64,000 nucleotides of DNA from Pseudomonas sp. (GCF_002796985.1 NZ_PEKX01000007.1:360268-424267); one strand, 5' to 3'; positions 51,448 to 60,751 are shown, numbered from the stretch's first letter. Notes: generated from the letters alone by a model not told the origin. Translations and numbers: made by a program.

Positions 51448-52965
51448 ATGAGCATCAACACGCCAACACTGATCACCTTCGTGATCTACATCGCGGCCAT
51501 GGTTCTGATCGGCTTGGCCGCCTATCGTTCGACCAACAACTTCTCCGATTACATCCTCGGTGGCCGCAGCCTCGGCAGCTTCGTCACCGCGCTGTCGGCC
51601 GGCGCCTCGGACATGAGCGGCTGGCTGCTGATGGGCCTGCCGGGCGCCATCTACCTGTCGGGCATCTCGGAAAGCTGGATCGCCATCGGCCTGATCTGCG
51701 GCGCCTACCTGAACTGGCTGTTCGTCGCCGGCCGCCTGCGCGTGCACACCGAGCACAACGGCAACGCCCTGACGCTGCCGGACTACTTCAGCACCCGCTT
51801 CGAGGACAACAGCCGCGTTCTGCGCGTGATCTCCGCGTTGGTGATCCTGGTGTTCTTCACCATCTACTGCGCTTCCGGCATCGTCGCCGGCGCCCGCCTG
51901 TTCGAAAGCACCTTCGGCTTGTCCTACGAGACCGCCCTATGGGCCGGTGCCGCCGCGACCATCGCCTACACCTTCGTCGGTGGCTTCCTGGCGGTGAGCT
52001 GGACCGACACCGTGCAGGCCTCGCTGATGATCTTCGCGCTGATCCTCACGCCGATCTTCGTGCTGCTCGCCACCGGCGGTATCGATCCGGCTTTTGCCGC
52101 CATCGAACTGAAGGACGCCGCCAACTTCGACATGTTCAAGGGCGCTTCCTTCGTCGGCGTCCTGTCGCTGATGGCCTGGGGCCTGGGCTACTTCGGCCAG
52201 CCGCACATCCTGGCGCGCTTCATGGCCGCTGACTCGGTGAAGTCGATCCCGGCTGCCCGCCGCATTTCCATGGCCTGGATGATCCTCTGCCTGGGCGGCG
52301 CCGTCGCCGTCGGCTTCTTCGGCATCGCCTACTTCCAGGCGCACCCGGAACAAGCTGGCGCCGTAGGCGAGAACCACGAGCGCATCTTCATCGAGCTGGC
52401 GAAGATCCTCTTCAACCCGTGGATCGCCGGCATCCTGCTGTCCGCCATCCTCGCCGCGGTGATGAGCACCCTGAGCTGCCAGTTGCTGGTGTGCTCCTCG
52501 GCGCTGACCGAGGACTTCTACAAGGCCTTCCTGCGCAAGAACGCCGGCCAGCTGGAGCTGGTCTGGGTCGGTCGCGCCATGGTGCTGCTGGTGGCGCTGA
52601 TCTCCATCGCCCTGGCCGCCAACCCGGAAAACCGCGTGCTGGGCCTGGTGTCCTACGCCTGGGCCGGCTTCGGCGCGGCATTCGGTCCGCTGGTGCTGCT
52701 CTCCGTGCTGTGGAAGGGCATGACCCGCAACGGCGCGCTGGCCGGCATCATCGTTGGTGCGGTCACCGTGATCGTCTGGAAGCAGTTCGGCTGGCTCGGC
52801 CTGTACGAGATCATCCCGGGCTTCATCCTCTCCAGTCTCTCCATCGTGGTGTTCAGCCTGATTGGCTCCGCACCGTCGAAGGCGATGATCCAGCGCTTCG
52901 AGGAAGCCGAGGCGGAATACGCCGAAGCCACTCAGCCGGCCGGCACTACCGTGACCAGCCGCTGA
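51448..52965 (+). CDS. putP: Sodium/proline symporter
   Basis: 505 aa with GGGAG before the ATG at 51448; the open frame extends back to 51295 without a ribosome site. Twelve to thirteen membrane helices; SSS-family marks SAGASDMSGWLLMGLPGA (the Na+/proline site region of PutP) and YFGQPHILARFMAA. It imports proline with sodium. Its catabolic partner putA is not in the window. Confidence 0.95.
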   Translation: MSINTPTLITFVIYIAAMVLIGLAAYRSTNNFSDYILGGRSLGSFVTALSAGASDMSGWLLMGLPGAIYLSGISESWIAIGLICGAYLNWLFVAGRLRVHTEHNGNALTLPDYFSTRFEDNSRVLRVISALVILVFFTIYCASGIVAGARLFESTFGLSYETALWAGAAATIAYTFVGGFLAVSWTDTVQASLMIFALILTPIFVLLATGGIDPAFAAIELKDAANFDMFKGASFVGVLSLMAWGLGYFGQPHILARFMAADSVKSIPAARRISMAWMILCLGGAVAVGFFGIAYFQAHPEQAGAVGENHERIFIELAKILFNPWIAGILLSAILAAVMSTLSCQLLVCSSALTEDFYKAFLRKNAGQLELVWVGRAMVLLVALISIALAANPENRVLGLVSYAWAGFGAAFGPLVLLSVLWKGMTRNGALAGIIVGAVTVIVWKQFGWLGLYEIIPGFILSSLSIVVFSLIGSAPSKAMIQRFEEAEAEYAEATQPAGTTVTSR

Positions 52966-52983
52966 TCCTGCGCTGAATGACAG

Positions 52984-53014
52984 AAGGCCGCGCTCCCGCA
53001 AGGGGCGCGGCCTT
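52984..53014 (+). terminator. Terminator after putP
   Basis: AAGGCCGCG-CTCCCGCAAGGGG-CGCGGCCTT followed by TTGCTTTT, 19 bp after the stop codon. Confidence 0.85.
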
Positions 53015-53022
53015 TTGCTTTT

Positions 53023-53100
53023 CGTAGGAGCGAGCTTGCTCGCGAACCGCTTGATGCCTTGGATGCCCGGCCGATTCGCGAGCAAGCTCGCTCCTACAGG
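53023..53100. repeat. REPIN (inverted REP pair)
   Basis: Forward REP at 53023-53047, a 29-bp centre (CGCTTGATGCCTTGG..) and inverted REP at 53074-53099. The centre is shared with the pairs at 56.7 and 57.0 kb. Confidence 0.9.
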
Positions 53101-53113
53101 GAGAACCGATGTT

Positions 53114-54310
53114 TCAGTGCGCGGCGTGCCCACCACTCATCGCCGCCGCATACCGCCAGCAGGCGAACAGGCACAGCAGCAGGCCAGCCACCGCCAGCGC
53201 GCCGCCGACGTAGCCGATCCATTCCAGCCCCATGCCCACCGCCACGCGGCTGCCCAGCAGTGCGCCGCCGCCGATGCCAACGTTGTACAGGCCCGAGAAC
53301 ATCGCCATGGCCACGTCGGTGGCGTCATGGGCCAGTTGCAGCACCTTGGCCTGCAACGCCAGGCCGAAGCAGAGGATCGCCGCGCCCCAGAACAGGCTCA
53401 GGCCGAGCAGCGCCGCAGGCGAATGGGCCAGCGGCATCAGCAGCAGGAGCGAAGCGCCGAGCACGCCAATCGCGATGCACGGGAAGGCGCGCGGGAAGCG
53501 CTCGCTGTAGCGGCTGAAGAGGATCGAACCGAACATCCCGGCGCCGCCGAACAGCAGCAGGAGCAGGGTGGTCTTCTGGCTATCCAGCGCGGCGACCTCG
53601 CGGGCGAACGGCTCGATGTAGCTGTAGGCGGTGAACTGCGCGGTGATCACCAGCACGGTGAGTACGTACATCGACACCAGCGCCGGGCGTCGCAACAGCA
53701 GCGGCAGGCTGCGCAGCGAGCCGGAGTTCTGGCTCGGCAGCAGCGGCAGCGCGCGGGCCAGCCAGAGCACCACGACCACCGAGACCCCGGCAATCGCCAG
53801 GAAGGTGGTGCGCCAGCCCATTGCCTCGCCCAGCACACGGCCCAGCGGAATGCCCAGCACCATCGCCAGGATGGTCCCGGTGGCGAGCAGGCCGAGGGCT
53901 TTCGCCTGCTGTCCCGGCGGCGCCACGCGCACTGCGAGTGAGGCGGTGATCGACCAGAACACTGCGTGGGCGAAGGCGATGCCGAAGCGGCTGATCATCA
54001 GCACCGTGAAGTTCCAGGCGAAGCCCGAGAGCACGTGGCTGACGATGAACAGGCAGAAGATCACCACCAGCAAGCGGCGGCGCTCCATGTTGCGGGTCAG
54101 TTGCATCAGCGGCAGCGAGGCCAGCGACACGACCCAGGCATAGAGCGTGAGCATCAGCCCGGTCTGTTCCGGGCGCATGTCGAAGCTCGCGCCGATGTCG
54201 CTGAGCAGACCCACCGGGACGAACTCGGTGGTGTTGAAGATGAAGGCGGCGATGGCCAGGGCGATGACGTTCAGCCAACTGCCGGAGCGGGTTTCTTGCG
54301 CGGTGGTCAT
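53114..54310 (-). CDS. sotB: MFS sugar-efflux-type exporter (SotB-like)
   Basis: 398 aa, twelve membrane helices. Starts with WLNVIALAIAAFIFNTTEFVPVGLLSDIGASF, the conserved first helix of the SotB/DHA1 group, and has the loop 2-3 region LTRNMERRRLLV. SotB exports sugars and similar small molecules in E. coli; the substrate here is open. It stands between putP and the LysR gene, both found together in P. aeruginosa without it. Confidence 0.8.
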   Translation of the reverse strand: MTTAQETRSGSWLNVIALAIAAFIFNTTEFVPVGLLSDIGASFDMRPEQTGLMLTLYAWVVSLASLPLMQLTRNMERRRLLVVIFCLFIVSHVLSGFAWNFTVLMISRFGIAFAHAVFWSITASLAVRVAPPGQQAKALGLLATGTILAMVLGIPLGRVLGEAMGWRTTFLAIAGVSVVVVLWLARALPLLPSQNSGSLRSLPLLLRRPALVSMYVLTVLVITAQFTAYSYIEPFAREVAALDSQKTTLLLLLFGGAGMFGSILFSRYSERFPRAFPCIAIGVLGASLLLLMPLAHSPAALLGLSLFWGAAILCFGLALQAKVLQLAHDATDVAMAMFSGLYNVGIGGGALLGSRVAVGMGLEWIGYVGGALAVAGLLLCLFACWRYAAAMSGGHAAH

Positions 54311-54467
54311 GGGAATCCTGAGGTGAAGTGGGGCTCAGGCCGTGCCTTGGGATCACGCGGGGCGTGTCGCGGGCAAAGAAGAATTGTTGTTGCGGCAGGC
54401 GCAATTCTACCCACGGGTTGCCCATCGCGCACGGCGATTGCCGCCCAGCGCGGGCGCAGCGGCAGGC

Positions 54468-55382
54468 TCAGGCGGCGTTGTCGATCAGCGGGTCGGCCGC
54501 CTGCGCCGCTTCCTCTGCCAGCCAGTCGAGGAACGCGCGCACCGGCGGGTGGCGCTCGCGGCCCGGCACGCAGAGCGCAGTGTAGCGGGCGCCGGGCACG
54601 TTGATATCCGGGCGGTAGGGCAGCAGCAGGCCCTTCTCCACGCTCTCGGACACCAGCAGCGAACTGGCCAGCACCAGCCCCTGGCCGGCGATGGCTGCCT
54701 GCAGGGCATAGAACTCCTCGTCGTACTCGCGCTGCACCGCCTGGGCCAGCAGGCATTGCTCGCCGGCCACCTGGCACCAGGCCTTCCAGCCGCGCTCGTA
54801 GAGCTCGGAGTTGTGCCAGCGCACGCTGATCATCTCCGGCACTTCCACGTCGGCGGTGGCCACCAGCGCTGGCGCGCCATAGACGGCGAAGCGTTCCGCC
54901 AGCAGGAACTGGCTGTGCATGCGCGGGTAGTCGCCGAAGCCGTAACGGATCGCCAGGTCGACGCTGGCGTCCTGCTGCAGGTCGAGCAGCTCGCACTGGC
55001 TGTCCAGGCGCAGGCGGATGTGCGGGTGGCGTGCGTAGAAACGTCCCAGGCGCGGCACCAGCCAGAGCGCGGCGAAAGCCGGCGTGGTGGAGATCGTCAG
55101 GCTGCTGGCGCTGCGCTGCGGGCGCAGGCTGTCCACCGATTGCGATACCTCCAGCAGCGCGCCATGCAGGCTGCGAAACAGTCGCTCGCCGGCCTCGGTC
55201 AGGCGCACCTGGCGCGGCAGGCGCTCGAACAGCGGCAGGCCCAGCCATTCCTCCAGCGCGCGCACCTGGTGGGACACCGCCGTGGGCGTCACCGCCAGCT
55301 CCTGGGCGGCGGCCTTGAAGCTCAACTGGCGCGCGGCGGATTCGAAGGTGCGCAGGGCGGGAAGCGGCAGGTTGGCGAACAT
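54468..55382 (-). CDS. LysR-family regulator (GcvA-like)
   Basis: 304 aa from ATG 55382, preferred to 55394 because GGAG lies 6 bases before it. N-terminal winged helix LPALRTFESAARQLSFKAAAQELAVTPTAVSHQVRALEEWLGLPLF, then an effector domain (SASSLTISTTPAFAALWLVPRLG). It is divergent from azoR with 139 bp between; LysR proteins usually control the divergent gene. A GTGTACAC palindrome lies at 55495-55502, close to the azoR start. Confidence 0.87.
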   Translation of the reverse strand: MFANLPLPALRTFESAARQLSFKAAAQELAVTPTAVSHQVRALEEWLGLPLFERLPRQVRLTEAGERLFRSLHGALLEVSQSVDSLRPQRSASSLTISTTPAFAALWLVPRLGRFYARHPHIRLRLDSQCELLDLQQDASVDLAIRYGFGDYPRMHSQFLLAERFAVYGAPALVATADVEVPEMISVRWHNSELYERGWKAWCQVAGEQCLLAQAVQREYDEEFYALQAAIAGQGLVLASSLLVSESVEKGLLLPYRPDINVPGARYTALCVPGRERHPPVRAFLDWLAEEAAQAADPLIDNAA

Positions 55383-55521
55383 GGTGCGCTCCATGGATGA
55401 GCTGAATTCATCTGGAAGGAAATCCCCTCAGTTGTCCGGCTCTGTGGCTGGAAATAGCTTAGGCGGCAACAGGAGGCCCATCAGGACCTCCGTAGTGTAC
55501 ACCTCAGGCAAGGAACGACAG

Positions 55522-56160
55522 ATGAACAGGATTCTCGCCATCCACGCCAGCGCCCGTGCCGACCGCTCCCATTCCCGCCGCCTGGCCGAGGGCTTTCTCG
55601 CCGCGCTGCCGCAGGCGCAGATCACCCGCCGCGAAGTGGGCCGCGCCGATCTGCCCCACGTCAGCGAAGGCTTCATCGCCGCCGCTTTCCACCCGCAGCG
55701 CGAGCATCGCCCGGCCGAGTTGCAGGCCGAGCTGGCGCTGAGCGAAGAGCTGGTAGATGAGCTGCTCGCCCACGACGTGCTGGTGATCTCCACGCCCATG
55801 TACAACTTCAGCGTGCCCAGCGGGTTGAAGGCCTGGGTCGACCAGATCGTCCGTATCGGCCGCACCTTCGACCTGCACTTGAAGGATGGCGAGGCGGAGT
55901 ACGAACCGCTGCTCAAGGGGCGCAAGGCGCTGATCGTCACCAGCCGCGGTGGTGCGGGCATGGGGCCGGGCGGAGAGCTGGAGTGGATGAACCACGCCGA
56001 TGCCTGGCTGCGCGTGGCGCTGGGCTTCCTCGGAATCGACGATGTGCGAGTGATCGCCGCCGAGGGCGAGGAGGGCAATCCCGAAGCCTTCCGCGCCTCC
56101 TATCAACAGGCCGAGCAGGCCCTGGCCGACCTCGCCGAGGGCGAGTGGGCGCGTGCGTGA
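55522..56160 (+). CDS. azoR: FMN-dependent NADH-azoreductase
   Basis: 212 aa from ATG 55522 behind AAGGAA. Flavodoxin-like fold: ILAIHASARADRSHSRRLAEGF for the FMN phosphate, TPMYNFSVPSGLKAWVDQIVR and SRGGAGMGPGG for the isoalloxazine. It reduces quinones and azo compounds by two electrons, protecting against electrophiles. An SMR exporter gene is joined to its stop codon (TGATG). Confidence 0.93.
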   Translation: MNRILAIHASARADRSHSRRLAEGFLAALPQAQITRREVGRADLPHVSEGFIAAAFHPQREHRPAELQAELALSEELVDELLAHDVLVISTPMYNFSVPSGLKAWVDQIVRIGRTFDLHLKDGEAEYEPLLKGRKALIVTSRGGAGMGPGGELEWMNHADAWLRVALGFLGIDDVRVIAAEGEEGNPEAFRASYQQAEQALADLAEGEWARA

Positions 56161-56468
56161 TGGCCTGGGCGATGTTGATGGTGGCGGCGGTGTTCGAGGT
56201 GATGTTCGCGGTGTCGATGAAGTACGCCGAGGGTTTCACCCGGCCGCTGCCGACCGTGGTGACGGTGGTCGCGGTGATCGGCGGGATATTCTTCCTCACC
56301 CTGGCGATGCGCCAGTTACCGGTGAGCATCGCCTACCCGGTGTGGACGGCCATCGGCACGCTGGGCACGGTGTTCTTCGGCTTCCTGCTGCTGGGCGAGG
56401 CGCTGACCCTGACCAAACTGGCGTCGGTCGCCCTGATCATTGCCGGCGTGGCTGGGCTGCGGGCCTGA
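56160..56468 (+). CDS. Small multidrug resistance exporter (SugE-like)
   Basis: 102 aa from the ATG overlapping the azoR stop by one base. Four membrane helices; the essential glutamate is in AAVFEVMFAVSMKYAEGF (E13), followed by LPVSIAYPVWTAIGTLG. The SugE/Gdx branch exports guanidinium or quaternary ammonium cations by proton exchange; which one cannot be decided. Cotranscription with azoR suggests a joint detoxification role. Confidence 0.85.
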   Translation: MAWAMLMVAAVFEVMFAVSMKYAEGFTRPLPTVVTVVAVIGGIFFLTLAMRQLPVSIAYPVWTAIGTLGTVFFGFLLLGEALTLTKLASVALIIAGVAGLRA

Positions 56469-56508
56469 TGTTAAGGTGCCGCGCATTCTCCGCACGACGG
56501 CACCGAGC

Positions 56509-56730
56509 ATGAACGACAAACCGAAGAACCCGCTGCATGGCGTGACCCTGGAAGCCATCCTCAATCAACTGGTCGCCCAGTACGGCTGGGATGGCCTGGC
56601 CAAGCGCATCGACATCCGCTGCTTCAAGAACGACCCGAGCATCAAGTCCAGCCTGACCTTCCTGCGCCGCACGCCGTGGGCGCGGGAGCAGGTCGAGGCG
56701 TTGTACGTGAAGAGCGTGCAGGGGAAATAA
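56509..56730 (+). CDS. VF530-family small DNA-binding-like protein
   Basis: 73 aa. PLHGVTLEAILNQLVAQYGW and RCFKNDPSIKSSLTFLRRTPWAR are the two conserved blocks of the VF530 (DUF2132) family, known from a Vibrio fischeri structure; the biological role is unknown. No signal or membrane segment. It follows the SMR gene by 40 bp. Confidence 0.85.
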   Translation: MNDKPKNPLHGVTLEAILNQLVAQYGWDGLAKRIDIRCFKNDPSIKSSLTFLRRTPWAREQVEALYVKSVQGK

Positions 56731-56749
56731 CCGAGCGGCTCTGCTCTTG

Positions 56750-56826
56750 GTAGGAGCGAGCTTGCTCGCGAACCGCTTGATGCCATTGGTGATCGGTCAG
56801 GTTCGCGAGCAAGCTCGCTCCTACAG
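56750..56826. repeat. REPIN (inverted REP pair)
   Basis: Forward REP 56750-56774 and inverted REP 56801-56826 around CGCTTGATGCCATTGG. Part of a 376-bp gene-free stretch (56731-57106) made up almost wholly of repeats. Confidence 0.9.
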
Positions 56827-56856
56827 GTTTTGGGAAGTATCGGTGCTCGGGTTGTC

Positions 56857-56890
56857 CCCTCACCCCAACCCTCTCCCCAGGGAGAGGGAG
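56857..56890. repeat. CCCTCACCCCAACCCTCTCCC palindrome
   Basis: CCCTCTCCCC-AGGGAGAGGG hairpin with the CCCTCACCC flank, same family as 1864-1898 and 60752-60798, here without the second palindrome. Confidence 0.75.
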
Positions 56891-56918
56891 CCGTTCGGCG
56901 CGGAGGCTGCCAGGGATC

Positions 56919-56996
56919 GTAGGGCGCATAACGCGCCGGCGTTATCCGCCGTCGCAGTGTCGGCGGATAACCCGTTCCGGGTTATTCGCCCTACGT
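56919..56996. repeat. GGCGCATAAC-type palindromic repeat, copy 2
   Basis: GTAGGGCGCATAACGC, GCGTTATCCGCC and CGGCGGATAACCCG, GGGTTATTCGCCCTAC form a hairpin of about 78 bp, related to 38163-38229. Confidence 0.8.
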
Positions 56997-57026
56997 AGGA
57001 AGTCAGCCGGCGAGCGCAGAATTCTT

Positions 57027-57105
57027 CGTAGGAGCGAGCTTGCTCGCGAACCGCTTGATGCCATGGGTGCCCGGCCAGGTTCGCGAGCAAGCTCGCTCCT
57101 ACAGG
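57027..57105. repeat. REPIN (inverted REP pair)
   Basis: Forward REP 57027-57051 and inverted REP 57079-57105 around CGCTTGATGCCATGGGTGCCC, next to the stop codon of the PBP-like gene. Confidence 0.9.
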
Positions 57106-57106
57106 G

Positions 57107-60100
57107 TTACCGCCAACTCACCCGCAGGTTATCCAGGCGCTCCTGGCACCCGGTGCTGATCCCCGGCTCCAGGTAACCGGTCAGCAGCGGCGCCATGCCC
57201 TTGAGCACCTGCACCGGCAACGCCGAGGTGAACTTGAATCCATCCGACTCGCTGCCGGCCACGTAGGCGGTGAGCGTGCCGAAGTGGCGCGGGCCGATGT
57301 AGAAGACGAAGGTCGCTGTGCGGTTCATCGCCTTGGAGCTCTTCACCCAGCCGCTGCGGGTGACGCTCTCGATACGGTTGTCGCCGGTACCGGTCTTGCC
57401 CCCCATCACCAGTGCGTTGCCGTCGGCCAGTTTGAAGGTGCCGGACAGGCGTCGCGCGGTGCCCGCATCCACCACCTGCGATAGCGCTGTGCGTAAGGCC
57501 TGCGCGACTTCCGAGCGCATCACCTGGCGGCCGTTGCCGGATTCCGGGCCGAGGCTGACTTCATAGGGCGTGGCAGCGGCGAAATGCACGCTGTCGATGC
57601 GCAGGGTCTGCAGGCGCATGCCGTCGTTGAGGATGATCCCCATCAGCTCCGCCAGCGCCGCCGGGCGATCACCCGAGCTGCCCAGCGCGGTGGCCAGCGA
57701 CGGCACCAGGTGGTCGAACGGGTAGCCCAGGCGCTTCCACTGCTCGTGCAGGTCGAGGAAGGCTTCCACCTCCAGCATGATGCGGATGCGCTTGTCGCGG
57801 GCGTACTTGTGCCGCGATTTGTACAACCAGCCGTAAACCTGCTTGCGCTCGGCTGAACTGGCCGCCACGGCGTCGGCGAAGGTCGCGGCCGGCTGACGCT
57901 GCAGGTAGCCCAGCAGCCAGAGTTCCAGCGGGTGCACGCGGGCGACGTAGCCCTGGTCGTTGAGATCGAAAGCGCCCGGCCCGTAGCGGGTGTAAAGGTC
58001 CTCGATGCGCTTGTCGGTGAGCTTGTCGCCGGTGTACTTGCCCTGCTTCAGGCGGTCCTGGAGGAAGGCGGCGAAGGTCGGCACGTCGGCCTGCGGTTGC
58101 AGGTAGCGGTGGATCGCCGCCAGCCGCACCGGCCAGGCGCGCAGGCCGTCGAGGAAGGTGGTCAGGCGGGCGTCGTTGTCCTTGCCCTTGTACTTCTGCC
58201 AGAAGCGCAGCAGGTAGACCTGGCTTTCCTTGTCGACGAAGCGGTCGAGGTAGTCCTGCCGGCGCGGGTCCTTGTCATCGGCCAGCACGGCGACCTTGCT
58301 GCCTTCGTTGGCGTAGATGTCGTGGCGCACCAGGTCGCGCAGCAGGCGCACGAAGGGCAGGTTGATCGACTCGCGCAGGGCATCCTGGACGGTTGGAATG
58401 CGACCGTTGTCCTCCTTGCGGAAGTTACTGAAGGTGTGGATGCCGCCGCCGGTGAAGAAGCTTTCGTAGGGGCTCGCGGAGTACTTGCGCTGCAGGGCGG
58501 CGGCGAGCATGTCCGGCAGGTCGCGGTCCTTGGCGGTGATCAGGTAGTCGATGGACCAGCGGGTGAGGAAGTCCAGCGGCTCCACCGGCACTTTCTTCAG
58601 CTCCGCGACACTCATCGGCGCGTACTGCTGGTGCAGGTCGGCGATGGTTTCGAGGTAGGTGGAAAGCACGCGCAGCTTGGCGGTGGAACCCAGCTCCAGC
58701 TTGCTGCCTTCGTTGATGTCGAAGGGTTGCTCGGTGCTGTCGGTCTGCACGCGCACGCGGTTGCCGCTGGGGGTGCGCTCGAAGAGGGTGAAGCTGTAGC
58801 GCACGTCCCTGGTCTTGTCCTTGGACAGCAGGTGTTCGCCGAACAGGCCAATCTGCTCGGCGTACTCCGGGTCCGACAAGTGCCGCAGGTAGCCGGTGAC
58901 CTGCTCCTGCAGTTCATGCTGCAGGGTGGTGGTGAAGCTCATGTCGAAGCGGTCGAGGTCGTACAGCGGCACATCGAGCATGCCGGCCAGGCGGGTGCGC
59001 GCCAGGCCGATGCCCTTGTTGTTTTCCAGCGGAGTGAAGCTCGGCTCGCTGCGCGGGTCGCGGAATGCCAGTTTCTGCTTCAGCGCGGCGTCGCGCAGCT
59101 CGGGGGCGATGACATTGTTCTGCGCGAGCACGCGCAGGTAGCTGTCGGTCAGCACGGCGAGCTGGTCACGGCCGCGCGCCAGGTACCAGGACGGCCGGCG
59201 GTGGGCGATCATCAGCGACACCACCTGACGCAGTGCCTTGCCCTGGGCGGCCAGTTCCGCGCCGCTGGCGGGCGGGGTGTTGAGCAGCTTGTTGACCTGC
59301 TGGTAGTCGGCGCCATACCAGATCCACAGGCCGTCCGGCAGGCCGCTCACTTCGCCGTAGCCGGGTTGCGCCGAGAGCGGCACGGAGTTGAGGTAGGTGA
59401 GGGCGACGGTGCGCCGCGCGGCCATGTTCTCCGCACCGTTCTGGTAGGTGCGCACGCTGGCCGAAGCCATCTGCCGCAGCTTGTCGGTGATGGAGTTGGT
59501 GCGGCCATCCTCGGAGTGGCGGTACTTCTCGATCTGCGTGGCGAGAGTGCTGCCGCCGGGCGCGTGGTTACCCAGGCCGACCAGCTTGCCTACCTGTGCC
59601 ACGGAGGCCTGGGTGAAGCGGCTCCAGTCGATGGCCGGGTTCAGGTAGGGGCGCTCGGGGTCGAGCAGGTCGCGGTTCTCGATGAACAGCAGGCTGTTGA
59701 CGATGGTGGGCGAGATGCTCTCGAAGTTGGCGTACAGGCGCTGCGGGTAGCGGAAGTTGTAGATCGGCAGACCACGGCAGTCGGCGATGTCGACGCCGGC
59801 CTGGGCCTTCTCCGGGTAGGGCGGGAACATGCCGTGGCCGGTGTACTGCAACAGCGGATCGGAGAAGCGTGCCTGGCTCAGGGTGACGAAACTGCGCTCG
59901 TGCAGGCGGCCCAGGAAGGTCGGCAACTGCTGGTAGCCCAGGCGCCGGTCGAATGGGCCGCCCTGTGGATAAACCACGTTGCCGGTGCCGCCCTGTTCCA
60001 GGTTCCAGGTCAGCCCGGTGGCATAGCGCGCCAGCTCGCGCGCCTGCAGTTTGGACGTGCGCGCTTCATAGAGCAGCGCCGCGCCCATGGCCGCCAGCAA

Positions 60101-60223
60101 CGGCAGGAGAAACAGGAACAGGAGAAGGAAGCGGTGGTGATGCACTTTCTGCGGGGAAATACCGGGCCCCAGACTTCCCGGTTGACCTGCCACTTGCGTA
60201 CCGGAATGCTTCGAGTTGCCCAT
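57107..60223 (-). CDS. Divergent PBP1-like transglycosylase/transpeptidase
   Basis: 1038 aa from ATG 60223; the open frame upstream to 60652 is not credible. A cytoplasmic tail of about 30 residues and one membrane helix (31-52) anchor it. A GT51-like region has FIENRDLLDPE (E182) and GGSTLATQIEK (223-233), variants of the usual EDxxFxxH and GGSTITQQ. The transpeptidase part has S513-T-A-K516 and KTGTGDN (943-949). It resembles PA0788 by synteny. The region where a second catalytic glutamate is expected (about 248-262, LRQMASASVRTY) lacks one, so glycosyltransferase activity is uncertain. Probably periplasmic peptidoglycan synthesis or a specialised variant. Confidence 0.75.
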   Translation of the reverse strand: MGNSKHSGTQVAGQPGSLGPGISPQKVHHHRFLLLFLFLLPLLAAMGAALLYEARTSKLQARELARYATGLTWNLEQGGTGNVVYPQGGPFDRRLGYQQLPTFLGRLHERSFVTLSQARFSDPLLQYTGHGMFPPYPEKAQAGVDIADCRGLPIYNFRYPQRLYANFESISPTIVNSLLFIENRDLLDPERPYLNPAIDWSRFTQASVAQVGKLVGLGNHAPGGSTLATQIEKYRHSEDGRTNSITDKLRQMASASVRTYQNGAENMAARRTVALTYLNSVPLSAQPGYGEVSGLPDGLWIWYGADYQQVNKLLNTPPASGAELAAQGKALRQVVSLMIAHRRPSWYLARGRDQLAVLTDSYLRVLAQNNVIAPELRDAALKQKLAFRDPRSEPSFTPLENNKGIGLARTRLAGMLDVPLYDLDRFDMSFTTTLQHELQEQVTGYLRHLSDPEYAEQIGLFGEHLLSKDKTRDVRYSFTLFERTPSGNRVRVQTDSTEQPFDINEGSKLELGSTAKLRVLSTYLETIADLHQQYAPMSVAELKKVPVEPLDFLTRWSIDYLITAKDRDLPDMLAAALQRKYSASPYESFFTGGGIHTFSNFRKEDNGRIPTVQDALRESINLPFVRLLRDLVRHDIYANEGSKVAVLADDKDPRRQDYLDRFVDKESQVYLLRFWQKYKGKDNDARLTTFLDGLRAWPVRLAAIHRYLQPQADVPTFAAFLQDRLKQGKYTGDKLTDKRIEDLYTRYGPGAFDLNDQGYVARVHPLELWLLGYLQRQPAATFADAVAASSAERKQVYGWLYKSRHKYARDKRIRIMLEVEAFLDLHEQWKRLGYPFDHLVPSLATALGSSGDRPAALAELMGIILNDGMRLQTLRIDSVHFAAATPYEVSLGPESGNGRQVMRSEVAQALRTALSQVVDAGTARRLSGTFKLADGNALVMGGKTGTGDNRIESVTRSGWVKSSKAMNRTATFVFYIGPRHFGTLTAYVAGSESDGFKFTSALPVQVLKGMAPLLTGYLEPGISTGCQERLDNLRVSWR

Positions 60224-60453
60224 TTTCACGCCCCGCCCATGCTTGTACGACAGCTCAGGTAGCGGACTCCGCCCACGTGATGGCCGGCACCTTCCTGGCG
60301 CCGCGAAAGCCCCTATCCCCGCGGCTTTCCTACTTTCCAGCGTAGTCGGCGGCGGAAAAACTGCGCGCCGGCGGGCACCGTTGATGGCCATGCGGATTGA
60401 TTTGCCGACGGCCAGCAGGTGCAATGTACTGACTTCGATAGAGACCCTTGCCC

Positions 60454-60699
60454 ATGCGTTCGCCTTTCTTGCCTTTCGCCGCTCTGTTACTGGCGTCCTT
60501 GAGTGCCCAGGCGGCGCCCATGCCGTTCTACAAGTGGCAGAGCAAGCTCGATGGCGCCTATACCTGCCAGCAGACTTCACCGGGTAGTGGTTGGCAGAAG
60601 ATTGGCGGGCCGTTCCGCGATGCCGGTTGCCGCGAGATGCTGCCGCAGACACCGTCGCCCAAGGGGTTGGCGGTGCCCAAGGGGTGGAAGACGCAGTAG
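60454..60699 (+). CDS. Small secreted protein, unknown function
   Basis: 81 aa from ATG 60454. Clear signal peptide (MRSPFLPFAALLLASLSAQAAP), mature part of about 58 residues with two cysteines (YTCQQTSPGSGW, DAGCREMLPQ) that could form one disulphide, and PFYKWQSKLDGAYTC. Divergent from the PBP-like gene with 230 bp between. No family recognised. Confidence 0.75.
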   Translation: MRSPFLPFAALLLASLSAQAAPMPFYKWQSKLDGAYTCQQTSPGSGWQKIGGPFRDAGCREMLPQTPSPKGLAVPKGWKTQ

Positions 60700-60751
60700 G
60701 TTCAGGATCTTGGGGAAATTGTCTGCACCGGCACGATGGGTGCCGTCTTTC

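Noticed and set aside
50728..51476. Frames of 90-110 codons in the putP leader
   Set aside because: Arginine/proline-rich, no ribosome sites, no resemblance to PutA.
55495..55502. GTGTACAC as LysR operator of azoR
   Set aside because: Only 8 bp, lacks the T-N11-A form of LysR boxes, and lies too near the start codon to call as a site.
53023..57105. CRISPR-like recurrence of short repeats
   Set aside because: Spacing is irregular, units are inverted pairs, and no cas genes occur; they are REPINs.
57932..60262. Open frame of 776 codons opposite the PBP-like gene
   Set aside because: Antisense shadow of a gene with penicillin-binding motifs.
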